From UBA1234 sp964400015 (GTDB taxonomy: Bacteria; Bacillota; Clostridia; TANB77; UBA1234): a DNA stretch of 64,000 nucleotides. Below the pieces are notes generated by a model. It saw only the letters and a list, made by a program, of their open reading frames with translations. It had not been told where the DNA came from and did not search any database. Where the stretch lies: assembly GCA_964400015.1 (NCBI GenBank), contig CAYNRR010000001.1, forward strand, positions 1 to 64,000. The letters are read 5' to 3'. The translations under genes were made by a program, and so were the position numbers. Positions 7,072 to 15,061 of this stretch are shown here, piece after piece (the stretch's first letter is position 1; the number at the start of each line of letters is the position of its first letter).

Positions 7072-8319
7072 CTACTTCTTTGATTTACTAGGTTTCGTAC
7101 CTAACAAACTTTTAAACGATTGCACTACGTTTTCAAAAAAAGTTTGTTCGATATCTTCTTGCACCTTGCTTCCTATATTTTTTGAATGTTTTATATTTGA
7201 AACATATTTAACAATACCGTATGCCCCTAAGCATTCCGATTTTATTAAATTAGCTGTTTTTGAGTTTCCAAATTTAACACTTGTATGTAATATCTCTTCT
7301 GCAGTTTTTTCACTCTTGTTTATCGAGTTTATACCTTGTCCTGCTATTACGCAAGAATTGATTGAACTTTGTAAATTATTTTCATCAATTTTTTGCTTTA
7401 TCAACATAAATATTTCTTCTACTCTTGCTTCTATTATTTCCACGAGTTCAGAACATTTTATCGTTTTTGTTTTTTCATCTCCCGTATATGTTGAAAGCGT
7501 TATACTGTAATCATTATCTATGTAAGCAACTTTTGATAAACCATATTGTTTTTTTAGTTTATCAGCTTCTTGATATGATATTTCCAATCCTATTGAAATA
7601 TCATTAGTTATTGTATCACCACCTACTGGAATGGAATCTGTATATAAGATACCGTTATTTTTGAAAACCGATATATCTACATTTCCTGCTCCAATATCTA
7701 GAAGTAATACTCCATTGCTTTTTTCTTCATCGTTTAAGACTATGTCTTTCATTGCAAATCCGTTTGTTACAATTCCATCTATTTGAAGACCAGCCTTTTG
7801 CATAACTATTCCTATGTTTTTAACAACATTTTTATCTGCAATGATAACATCTAATTCAGCTTCTAAAAAGTCTGTAAATATGCCAATTGGATCATCAGTA
7901 ATTCTTGAATCCGTAATGAATTTTGATGGTACTACATCTATTATTTGATATCCTTCTGGAACTTCAAGCTTACCTACATTTTTTATTATTGTATCTATAT
8001 TTTTTTGCGAAACTCCCGCGTATTTATCTTCTAATTTTACACTATATTTTGTTTTAAACACTGACACGTAACTTCCGACGATATTAACATAGGCTGATTT
8101 TATTATAAAGTCTTGCGTTGCTTCTATATCACTAATTGCAAATCTTATCGCACGTGCTACGGCATCTTGACTTACAATTTTTCCTTTTCTTAAACCCTCA
8201 CATGTAACGCTTGATGAATTTAAAATTTCTACTTGGTTAAACTTATTTATTTGTCCTAAACAACAACATACTTTAGAGGTGCCTATGTCTATTCCCACAA
8301 TTATGTCACCAATTGCCAA
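7072..8319 (-). CDS. ftsA: Cell division protein FtsA
   Basis: Actin-like ATPase that anchors FtsZ to the membrane. Actin-family phosphate motifs are visible: IVGIDIGTSKVCC near residue 9, LLLDIGAGNVDISVF near 207 and CVIAGQGINSI near 325. Residues around 85-160 fit the FtsA-specific 1C (SHS2) domain. The C-terminus (ENVVQSFKSLLGTKPSKSKK) is a plausible amphipathic membrane-targeting helix with a basic tail. Start ATG is preceded by AGGGGGTG. The divergence from model FtsA sequences is typical for Clostridia. Confidence 0.93.
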   Translation of the reverse strand: MAIGDIIVGIDIGTSKVCCCLGQINKFNQVEILNSSSVTCEGLRKGKIVSQDAVARAIRFAISDIEATQDFIIKSAYVNIVGSYVSVFKTKYSVKLEDKYAGVSQKNIDTIIKNVGKLEVPEGYQIIDVVPSKFITDSRITDDPIGIFTDFLEAELDVIIADKNVVKNIGIVMQKAGLQIDGIVTNGFAMKDIVLNDEEKSNGVLLLDIGAGNVDISVFKNNGILYTDSIPVGGDTITNDISIGLEISYQEADKLKKQYGLSKVAYIDNDYSITLSTYTGDEKTKTIKCSELVEIIEARVEEIFMLIKQKIDENNLQSSINSCVIAGQGINSINKSEKTAEEILHTSVKFGNSKTANLIKSECLGAYGIVKYVSNIKHSKNIGSKVQEDIEQTFFENVVQSFKSLLGTKPSKSKK

Positions 8320-8352
8320 ACCTTACACCCCCTAATCAAATTTTGCAACTAA

Positions 8353-8381
8353 AGAATATTATATTGTGCATAAAAAGTCAA
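8353..8381 (-). promoter_or_regulatory. Putative promoter of ftsA-ftsZ
   Basis: Minus-strand TTGACT (8376-8381), 17 bases, TATTCT (8353-8358). Two tandem copies of an 11-base repeat (plus strand AAAAAGATTAC, 8394-8415) lie just upstream of the -35 hexamer and could be an UP element or activator site. Confidence 0.45.
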
Positions 8382-8481
8382 TAAAATTATTTCAAAAAGA
8401 TTACAAAAAGATTACATGGTCGTTACGTCTTTTTAGTATGCAACATAACCACTTTTCCTTTTGAATTATTAACCAAAAAAA

Positions 8482-8511
8482 TACGAGAATTTATAATTGA
8501 CAATTCTCGTA
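8482..8511 (-). terminator. Terminator after the DUF1290 gene
   Basis: Perfect 10-bp stem (8482-8491 with 8502-8511), 10-base loop, then TTTTTTTGG on the minus strand. It closes the murA-ftsQ-DUF881-DUF1290 group and separates it from ftsA. Confidence 0.85.
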
Positions 8512-8527
8512 CTTTTATTTTTTTGTA

Positions 8528-8887
8528 CTACTTATTTTTTCTTTTATCAATTACTTTTGTTATAAAAAATCTTCTTATTACTGATAAATTGTTGAATATT
8601 CTATACACGAAAACAAAAATTGCTGCCAAATAAATATCAACATCTAAATTTTGTCCTATCATAGTAAAAATAATTGCAATTATTGCATTCAAGAAGAAAC
8701 CAGATATAAATATATTTATGTCATATTTATCTTGAGTCTTTGCAGAAAATGCACCTATAATACTATCTAATGCTGCCATAATTGCAATCGCTAAATATTT
8801 TGAATATTCGTATCCAACCGTAGGCATAAAATTTCCAACTATGCAACCTAGCAAAACACAAGCTATTCCATATATAAAAGTCGTCAT
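8528..8887 (-). CDS. sbp: Small basic membrane protein (DUF1290)
   Basis: A 119-residue protein of the small basic protein (DUF1290) family, which lies in division clusters of Bacillus and Clostridia next to DUF881 genes. It has four hydrophobic segments and ends in a basic tail (RRFFITKVIDKRKNK). The central PTVGYEYSKYLAIAIMAALDSIIGA is the family signature. Its function is unknown. I start it at the ATG at 8885-8887, preceded by GGAGGTGG, rather than at the upstream GTG/ATG codons, which lie inside the DUF881 gene. It is one base from the DUF881 stop, indicating coupled translation. Confidence 0.9.
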   Translation of the reverse strand: MTTFIYGIACVLLGCIVGNFMPTVGYEYSKYLAIAIMAALDSIIGAFSAKTQDKYDINIFISGFFLNAIIAIIFTMIGQNLDVDIYLAAIFVFVYRIFNNLSVIRRFFITKVIDKRKNK

Positions 8888-8888
8888 T

Positions 8889-9680
8889 TTATTCCACCTC
8901 CGATACTGATGTTGCATATTCATATTTTAAAATTCCCGTATATTCTGGAATTATTATCTCTTCTTCTTCAGTTATTTCAACATCAATTTTAGCACTTCTC
9001 ATTTCACTTACAATTCCACCTCTTAAGCTTAATGCACCCCTTAATGTTGTTGGCGAACCGATTGCCGATATTGTATATGGAGCTGAAAGGTTTATTCCAT
9101 TTACTTGTATAACTGGACCTACACATCTAATTGCACTTGTTGCAATTATTCTTTGCCCATTTACTGAAAACGCTTCTGCCCCTGCAACTGCAAGCTCGTT
9201 GATTACTGATATGATGTCTGTATCATGTATTACAAAAACATTTGGATTATATAGACCTGAAGTTTGATTTATTTCATCTATTACTTCTGTATCATCTAAT
9301 GTTACTGTAATGCCCGGTCCTTTCAGTTTTGAAAGACCTGCTAAGATACTCGCTTCGTCTAATTCTTTTTTCATTATTTTTATAGTGTCGTCAACTTTTG
9401 TTGATGCAGTTCTATATTCTTCTATTTTAGCATTTAAATCTTCTATCTTTTTAGTTGAAGCTTCATAGACTTCTTTCCACTGTAAAATCTCATCTCTAAG
9501 TTCGTTTTCTTTTTTTAGTCTTAGTGCATCTGATTCACTAGTGTTTATTGTACGAACTTGTATTGTAAAACACAGTGATACTATGAAACATATAACACAT
9601 ACTGTTATTTGTGTTGTAGTTAATTTCGGTATTGCATTTTTGTATTCTTTTGCTTTTGATACTATTTCTTTAAAGTTCAT
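8889..9680 (-). CDS. DUF881 family division-cluster protein
   Basis: A membrane-anchored extracytoplasmic protein of about 263 residues: one transmembrane helix (TTQITVCVICFIVSLCFTIQ), a coiled coil of about 60 residues (KKENELRDEILQWKEVYEAS onwards) and a C-terminal DUF881 domain with the typical GPGITVTLDDT and NELAVAGAEAFSVNGQRI. DUF881 proteins occur beside ftsQ and DUF1290 genes in Gram-positives; no biochemical function is established. I chose the ATG at 9678-9680, with GTGGGAG eleven bases upstream; a GTG at 9696-9698 is an alternative. Confidence 0.85.
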   Translation of the reverse strand: MNFKEIVSKAKEYKNAIPKLTTTQITVCVICFIVSLCFTIQVRTINTSESDALRLKKENELRDEILQWKEVYEASTKKIEDLNAKIEEYRTASTKVDDTIKIMKKELDEASILAGLSKLKGPGITVTLDDTEVIDEINQTSGLYNPNVFVIHDTDIISVINELAVAGAEAFSVNGQRIIATSAIRCVGPVIQVNGINLSAPYTISAIGSPTTLRGALSLRGGIVSEMRSAKIDVEITEEEEIIIPEYTGILKYEYATSVSEVE

Positions 9681-9702
9681 ACTATTGTTCACTCCCACTT
9701 CT

Positions 9703-10539
9703 TTACATATTACTTATATCAACAAATCTTGAATTTTTATAGTAATTTTCATCACTTATATCAAGTCTACCTTTACGACCCGAAACTTTTTTTAGCATTT
9801 GTTCTAATGCCGTTAATTTTTCACCAATTAGATTTTTATCGATTTCTCCATATATTATTTCTACGTCTTCTTCTTTAACCCAAATTTTAACTTCTCCAAT
9901 TGATTCATAATTTACTTCATATATTGTATAATTAAAGTTTTTTTGCTTAGCTGTTTCCAACAATGTTACTATATTTTTAAATTTTGTGCCATTTGTTTCA
10001 GCAAGCTTTTCGCCTAATGAATATTCGGTTACATCTATTCCATAAATTATTGGCAATTCAATTTCTCCAACATCTTTTATTATTTCTAAAAGATATCCAT
10101 ATTTATCAACCACATAATATGAGTCTAAAAACTTTATTAACGAATATGGATTACGTTCTGTGTATTCTATTTTAATTTTATCTGGGAATCTGATTCGTAT
10201 GCTAACATCATTTACATAAGGTAATGAAAGTACTTCAGATTTTAACATTTTGTAATTTTGCTTTAATATATTTTCACCATAATTAACATTTACTGCATTA
10301 GATATATCTGCTTTAGTAACATTTACACCATCTTCGATTACAAGTGCCGTTAGGTTAAATGCTGGTGAAAATAATATTCCAACAGAAAGTCCAATTACCG
10401 TTAGCAGTAGGAAAAAAATCAATATTTTTACCCCACCATTAGTTGCTTTTTGACGTCTATCTTCTTTTTCTTTTCTTTTTTTAGAAGTTTGACCTGGATT
10501 TTTTTTTGATATTTTATTTTTCACTTGATTTGAAGCCAT
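9703..10539 (-). CDS. ftsQ: Cell division protein FtsQ/DivIB
   Basis: Bitopic division protein that links FtsL and FtsB (DivIC) at the septum. It has a long basic cytoplasmic tail (first 35 residues rich in Lys and Arg), one transmembrane helix at about 36-58, a POTRA domain (FNLTALVIEDGVNVTKADIS onwards) and the FtsQ/DivIB beta domain with RIRFPDKIKIEYTERNPYSLIKF. The length of 278 residues is usual. It is located between murA and DUF881, the standard dcw order. Confidence 0.92.
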   Translation of the reverse strand: MASNQVKNKISKKNPGQTSKKRKEKEDRRQKATNGGVKILIFFLLLTVIGLSVGILFSPAFNLTALVIEDGVNVTKADISNAVNVNYGENILKQNYKMLKSEVLSLPYVNDVSIRIRFPDKIKIEYTERNPYSLIKFLDSYYVVDKYGYLLEIIKDVGEIELPIIYGIDVTEYSLGEKLAETNGTKFKNIVTLLETAKQKNFNYTIYEVNYESIGEVKIWVKEEDVEIIYGEIDKNLIGEKLTALEQMLKKVSGRKGRLDISDENYYKNSRFVDISNM

Positions 10540-10596
10540 TGTTTACCACCTCAAATTTCATTATTTTTATATTTTAGAATATCGACATTTATTGTA

Positions 10597-11844
10597 TCAT
10601 TGCTTGACAATTTTTGCACCTAATATTGTTAATTTTTTAATTAAATTTTCATATCCTCGCTCTATAAAACCTATCCCTGATATTTTTGTTTCTCCTTGAG
10701 CGGCTAAAGCTGCTGTAACAAGTGCTGCTCCACCTCGTAGTTCTTTTGCTTCAACATTTGCACCATATAACCTATCTACTCCTTGAACAATTGCAGTTCG
10801 ATCTTCCAAAGTTATGTTTGCCCCCATTTTTATCAATTCGTTCACGTATTTATATCTGTTTTCAAAAATGTTTTCTACAATTATTGATGTTCCTTTTGCA
10901 AGTGTTAATAATGTTGTAAATTGTGATTGCATATCTGTTGGGAATCCTGGATATGGCATTGTTTTAATGTTTATCGAATTAAATTGTCTAACCGTTTTAA
11001 GATGCAATTCATTTTTAGAATATGCTATTTTTAAATTCATTTTTCTTAATTTGTGAATTGCTGAAGACAAATGCTCTGGATTAACATTGTTTAATATAAT
11101 TTCTCCTGATGTTGCCGCTGCCATACACAAGTACGATGCCGCTTCAATTCTGTCTGGTATTACTGAAAATTCTGTATCATGAAGTTTTTTTACTCCTTCT
11201 ATAATTATGGTGTTACTGCCTGCTCCTTTTATTTTGGCTCCCATACTATTTAAAAAATCTTGCAAATTTTTTATTTCCGGTTCACGTGCTACGTTCCTTA
11301 TTCTTGTTTCGCCTTCGGCAAATACACTAATAAGCATAATATTTTCTGTTGCACCAACAGATGGAAAGTCTAACACAATCTCTGTTCCTTCTAATTTATT
11401 TGCTTCGCAATTTATATATCCATTTTTTTCTTCGATATTAACTCCGAGTTGTTCAAAGGCTTCTAGATGCAAGTTTATTGGTCTGCTTCCAATTTCACAT
11501 CCACCCGGATATGTAAATTGACACTTCTTAGTCCTTGCAATTAAAGCACCAGCTAAGATTACCGATGAACGCATTTCCCTCATTAAATTTTCTGGTATTT
11601 CATTAGTTGATATATTACTTGCATTTACTTTTATACTATTTTTTTCTCTAGTCACGATACATCCTAATGTTTGTAATATTGTACACATAGTATTTACATC
11701 TTTTATGTCTGGAACATTATTCACAATTGTTATGCCATCATTTAAAATGGTGGCCGCAAGAATTGGAAGTGTAGCATTTTTCGAACCCGATATATCTATA
11801 TCTCCAGAAAGCTTGCGCCCACCTTCTATTATGTATTCACTCAA
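10597..11844 (-). CDS. murA: UDP-N-acetylglucosamine 1-carboxyvinyltransferase MurA
   Basis: First committed step of peptidoglycan synthesis: transfers enolpyruvate from PEP to UDP-GlcNAc. The 415 residues show Lys22 in SGSKNATLPI and the catalytic Cys116 in PGGCEIGSRP, which is the residue attacked by fosfomycin, so the enzyme is predicted to be fosfomycin-sensitive. Later GFPTDMQSQFTTLLTLAKG and RGGAALVTAALAAQGET match the family. A ribosome binding site GTGAGGTG precedes the ATG. A 10-bp inverted repeat (11861-11870 with 11890-11899) lies just upstream in the leader. Confidence 0.96.
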   Translation of the reverse strand: MSEYIIEGGRKLSGDIDISGSKNATLPILAATILNDGITIVNNVPDIKDVNTMCTILQTLGCIVTREKNSIKVNASNISTNEIPENLMREMRSSVILAGALIARTKKCQFTYPGGCEIGSRPINLHLEAFEQLGVNIEEKNGYINCEANKLEGTEIVLDFPSVGATENIMLISVFAEGETRIRNVAREPEIKNLQDFLNSMGAKIKGAGSNTIIIEGVKKLHDTEFSVIPDRIEAASYLCMAAATSGEIILNNVNPEHLSSAIHKLRKMNLKIAYSKNELHLKTVRQFNSINIKTMPYPGFPTDMQSQFTTLLTLAKGTSIIVENIFENRYKYVNELIKMGANITLEDRTAIVQGVDRLYGANVEAKELRGGAALVTAALAAQGETKISGIGFIERGYENLIKKLTILGAKIVKQ

Positions 11845-11860
11845 ATTCTATACACCTCAC

Positions 11861-11899
11861 TTAAAGAAAGTATTTGATATATAATTATGCTTTCTTTAA
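11861..11899 (-). repeat. Inverted repeat in the murA leader
   Basis: A perfect 10-bp inverted repeat with a 19-base AT-rich spacer between topB and murA. No T run follows on the minus strand. It lies directly before the murA ribosome binding site, so it may be a leader structure or operator rather than a terminator. Confidence 0.4.
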
Positions 11900-11921
11900 C
11901 AAAAAAGTGAATGTATAAATT

Positions 11922-13859
11922 TTAGTATATATAATTCATTTTTTTCACTTTACTTACTTTGTTTACAACGTATTTTTCAAGTTTTTCCATAAATACATCT
12001 TTTTCAATTTCTTTTTTGGCTACCATATCTAATCCTTTTTCCCAACTTGCAGTCAGTTGTGGATTTAGCATATCTGGCACTGTGAATTTTACAACTTTAT
12101 ATACAAGTTCTCCTTTCCCACTTGGAGTTAATACTTGTGTTTTAGAATTTATATCTATGTAATTTATTCTATTTAACTTTTTGATTATTTCTGCACGTGT
12201 TGCACTTGTTCCAATTCCAGATCCTTTTATCTGTTCTCTTAATCTTTCATCTTCTATAAGTTTACCAGCGTTTTCCATTGCCAATATTATTGAACCCGAT
12301 GTATATCTACTTGGTGGCGATGTTTCTCCTTCTTTTACATTTATTTCTGCAAGTGTTAATTTCTGACCTTTTTTCAATTTCTTTAAAGCCTCTACATTTG
12401 CATTTTCTGCATTATCTTCCTTATCACTTTTTATAACTTCTAAATATCCTTGATTTACGCATATTTTGGCATTTGAATAAAATTTTTGTCCTGCAATATC
12501 AACCGTTACAGATAATCTCATAAATTCTGCTGGTGGAAAGAAAATACTTATAAATCTTTTTACAATTAACTTGTATATGTTTTTATGCAAATCTGAAAGA
12601 GAATCTAAATTTTCAAACCCTTGACCTGTTGGTATTATTGCATAGTGATCTGTTATTTTAGAGTCATTTACATATTTTGACTTAACAATATCTAAACTAT
12701 ACTTTTCTGCAATCATCTTATTTAAATAATTTTTTATTTCCTCGTCTTTATACCCTCTTGCAAGTCCGTTTAGATTTTTACTTATTTCTTTAGCAACAGC
12801 CGTAGATAATACCCTAGCATCAGTTCTAGGATATGTAACTAATTTTTTCTCATATAATAATTGTATTACTTCCAAAGTTTGGTCTGGAGAAATTTTAAAT
12901 TTTTTACTACATTCATTTTGAATTTCTGCCAAGTTGTATAATAACGGTGCATTTTCTTTTACCGTTTTCTTTGTTGATTCTAAAACTGTTGGTTCCGAAT
13001 TTGAATTTTTCAACGCCTCGATAAACGCGTTTGCATCGCCTTCATTTTTAAAGCCTACATCGTTATATATCAAATCTTTATCTAATGCTAACTTAACAAT
13101 TTCTATGTTGTTTGGATTTTCTTTATCACATTTCCACTCAGCTGAAATTCCCTCTTCAAAAGAAGATTGTATTTTATAAAATTTTGACTTTACAAAATTT
13201 ACGATTTCATATTCACGTTCAACTATCATACCTAATACACAAGTCATAACTCGTCCGACAGAAATAGAAGTTCGCTCCTCATTGTTTCTTTTAGCAACTT
13301 CTTTTCCATATGATAAAGTTAACAATCTTGAAAAATTTATACCTATCAAGTAATCTTCTTTTGCTCTTAAATACGCACTGTCAGAAAGTGCATCGTATTC
13401 TGATAAATCTTTTGCATTAGCTATACCTTTTAAGATTTCTTCTTCAGTTTGTGAGTCTATCCAAACTCTTTTCTTTGCCTTATCTTTTACTCCAACCATT
13501 TGATCTACTAGACGATAAATGTATTCTCCTTCACGTCCAGAGTCAGTACAAACATATATTGTATCTACGTCTTCTGCTTGTAATAAAGATTTTACAGTTT
13601 CAAATTGCGACTTTACACTATCTATTATTTCATATTTCCATTCACTAGGTATAAAAGGAAGTGTATCATATCTCCACATTTTGTACTTTTCATCATATAC
13701 TTCCGGATAGCTCATAGTAACAAGATGACCAACACACCAAGTAATAACATATTCATCTGATTCTAGATATCCATTTTTTCTTGTTGTATTTACTTTTAAA
13801 GCCTTTGCAAATTCCATAGCTACACTTGGCTTCTCTGTAATCAATAGTTTTCTTGCCAT
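11922..13859 (-). CDS. topB: Type IA DNA topoisomerase, TopB (topoisomerase III) group
   Basis: Relaxes or decatenates DNA through a single-strand break. The 645-residue protein begins with a TOPRIM domain (LLITEKPSVAMEFAKAL; metal-binding Asp/Glu in TDSGREGEYIYRL near 105-116), has the catalytic tyrosine at about residue 343 in VTYPRTD, and TSPPSRYTSGSIILAMENAG and GSGIGTSATRAEIIKKL typical of topoisomerase III. There is no C-terminal zinc ribbon, unlike topA nearby. Its position between murG and murA is unusual because those genes are normally contiguous in the dcw cluster. ATG preceded by AGGGAGAG. Confidence 0.93.
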   Translation of the reverse strand: MARKLLITEKPSVAMEFAKALKVNTTRKNGYLESDEYVITWCVGHLVTMSYPEVYDEKYKMWRYDTLPFIPSEWKYEIIDSVKSQFETVKSLLQAEDVDTIYVCTDSGREGEYIYRLVDQMVGVKDKAKKRVWIDSQTEEEILKGIANAKDLSEYDALSDSAYLRAKEDYLIGINFSRLLTLSYGKEVAKRNNEERTSISVGRVMTCVLGMIVEREYEIVNFVKSKFYKIQSSFEEGISAEWKCDKENPNNIEIVKLALDKDLIYNDVGFKNEGDANAFIEALKNSNSEPTVLESTKKTVKENAPLLYNLAEIQNECSKKFKISPDQTLEVIQLLYEKKLVTYPRTDARVLSTAVAKEISKNLNGLARGYKDEEIKNYLNKMIAEKYSLDIVKSKYVNDSKITDHYAIIPTGQGFENLDSLSDLHKNIYKLIVKRFISIFFPPAEFMRLSVTVDIAGQKFYSNAKICVNQGYLEVIKSDKEDNAENANVEALKKLKKGQKLTLAEINVKEGETSPPSRYTSGSIILAMENAGKLIEDERLREQIKGSGIGTSATRAEIIKKLNRINYIDINSKTQVLTPSGKGELVYKVVKFTVPDMLNPQLTASWEKGLDMVAKKEIEKDVFMEKLEKYVVNKVSKVKKMNYIY

Positions 13860-13873
13860 TCAAACTCTCCCTC

Positions 13874-14947
13874 TTATTTTGTTATTTCATATATTTCTTT
13901 CATTATTTTATCAATCGCGCCTTTCATTTCTTCTCTTTTTGCATTTTGCGCCATTTCGTTTATTTTTTGCTTATCATTCATTATTCCATTTATTTTTTCT
14001 TTTAACAATTCACATGTCAAATTGTTTTCTTCAATTATAACACCTGCTTTATTATCTTCAATGGTCTTTGCATTATAATATTGGTGATTTTCAGCAGCAT
14101 ATGGAAATGGAATAAGTATTGCTGGCAAACCAACTATTCCAAGCTCGGTTACTGTAAGAGCACCACTTCTGCAAACTGCCAAATCAGCTGCTGCCATTAC
14201 TTCTTCCATATTATATATGTATTCTTTTATTTGTACATTAGGGTTTTTTACATTTATTTTTGAAATTATTTCGTTATAATTTTTAGGACCTGTAGCATAA
14301 ATCAATTCATATTCTTCAATTTCTGTAGTGTTTATAAATTCTATCATTACTTCATTTATTCTTTTCGCACCTTGGCTGCCACCAAACACTAAAACCATTG
14401 GCTTTACAGAACCTATTTTGTTTTTGGCTTCATTTTTAGTTAGCGTATCTTTTAATTTTGTTGGATTACCTGTATATATCGCATCTTTAGCTTTGGGAAT
14501 TTCTTTTAAAGCAGCTTCGAATCCTACTGCAACTTTATCAACTCTTGATGCTAACATTTTGGTTGTTTTGCCTGGCAAAGCATTACTTTCATGTATAAGT
14601 GTCGGTATATTACATTTTAACGCTGCCATCATTGCTGGTGCTGTAACATATCCTCCAGTTCCCACAACTAAATCTATTTTTTCTTTTTTTATTATATTTT
14701 TTACATCTTCAATACCCTTTAAAAGTTCTGCAAATACTTTTATATTTTTTATAATGCTATTTTTCTTTAAACCTCTTGCGTGTATATATTCTATTTTAAA
14801 ACCAGCTTTTGGAATCAAGTCAACTTCCATTCCTCGTTCTGTACCAACAAATAAAATTTCATGTCCCTCTTCTTTTAGTCTATTGGCTATCGCAATTCCC
14901 GGTGTTATATGTCCACCAGTTCCTCCAGCAGCTACCAAAACTTTCAT
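13874..14947 (-). CDS. murG: Undecaprenyldiphospho-muramoylpentapeptide beta-N-acetylglucosaminyltransferase MurG
   Basis: Makes lipid II by adding GlcNAc to lipid I on the inner membrane face. GT28 family features are clear: GGTGGHITPGIAIA at the N-terminus, VGTGGYVTAPAMMAALK near 104, HESNALPGKTTKML near 129, VFGGSQGAKRINEVM near 192 and the UDP-GlcNAc site ADLAVCRSGALTVTELG near 260. The ATG at 14945-14947 has GGAGGG seven bases upstream and begins the family's conserved N-terminus; an ATG five codons earlier overlaps the ribosome binding site. Other lipid II genes of the cluster are not in the window. Confidence 0.97.
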   Translation of the reverse strand: MKVLVAAGGTGGHITPGIAIANRLKEEGHEILFVGTERGMEVDLIPKAGFKIEYIHARGLKKNSIIKNIKVFAELLKGIEDVKNIIKKEKIDLVVGTGGYVTAPAMMAALKCNIPTLIHESNALPGKTTKMLASRVDKVAVGFEAALKEIPKAKDAIYTGNPTKLKDTLTKNEAKNKIGSVKPMVLVFGGSQGAKRINEVMIEFINTTEIEEYELIYATGPKNYNEIISKINVKNPNVQIKEYIYNMEEVMAAADLAVCRSGALTVTELGIVGLPAILIPFPYAAENHQYYNAKTIEDNKAGVIIEENNLTCELLKEKINGIMNDKQKINEMAQNAKREEMKGAIDKIMKEIYEITK

Positions 14948-15029
14948 TTTGCATCCCTCCACTATTTATATTATGACCAAAAAAATTTTCTGTGTCAATG
15001 AAAGAAAGTGGCTTTATCATAAGAAAAAA

Positions 15030-15051
15030 CGACTGTAACTTTAAACAGTCG
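15030..15051 (-). terminator. Terminator after topA
   Basis: A 7-bp stem (15030-15036 with 15045-15051) with an 8-base loop, then TTTTTTCTT on the minus strand. It lies 11 bases after the topA stop. Confidence 0.8.
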
Positions 15052-15061
15052 CTTTAAACTT

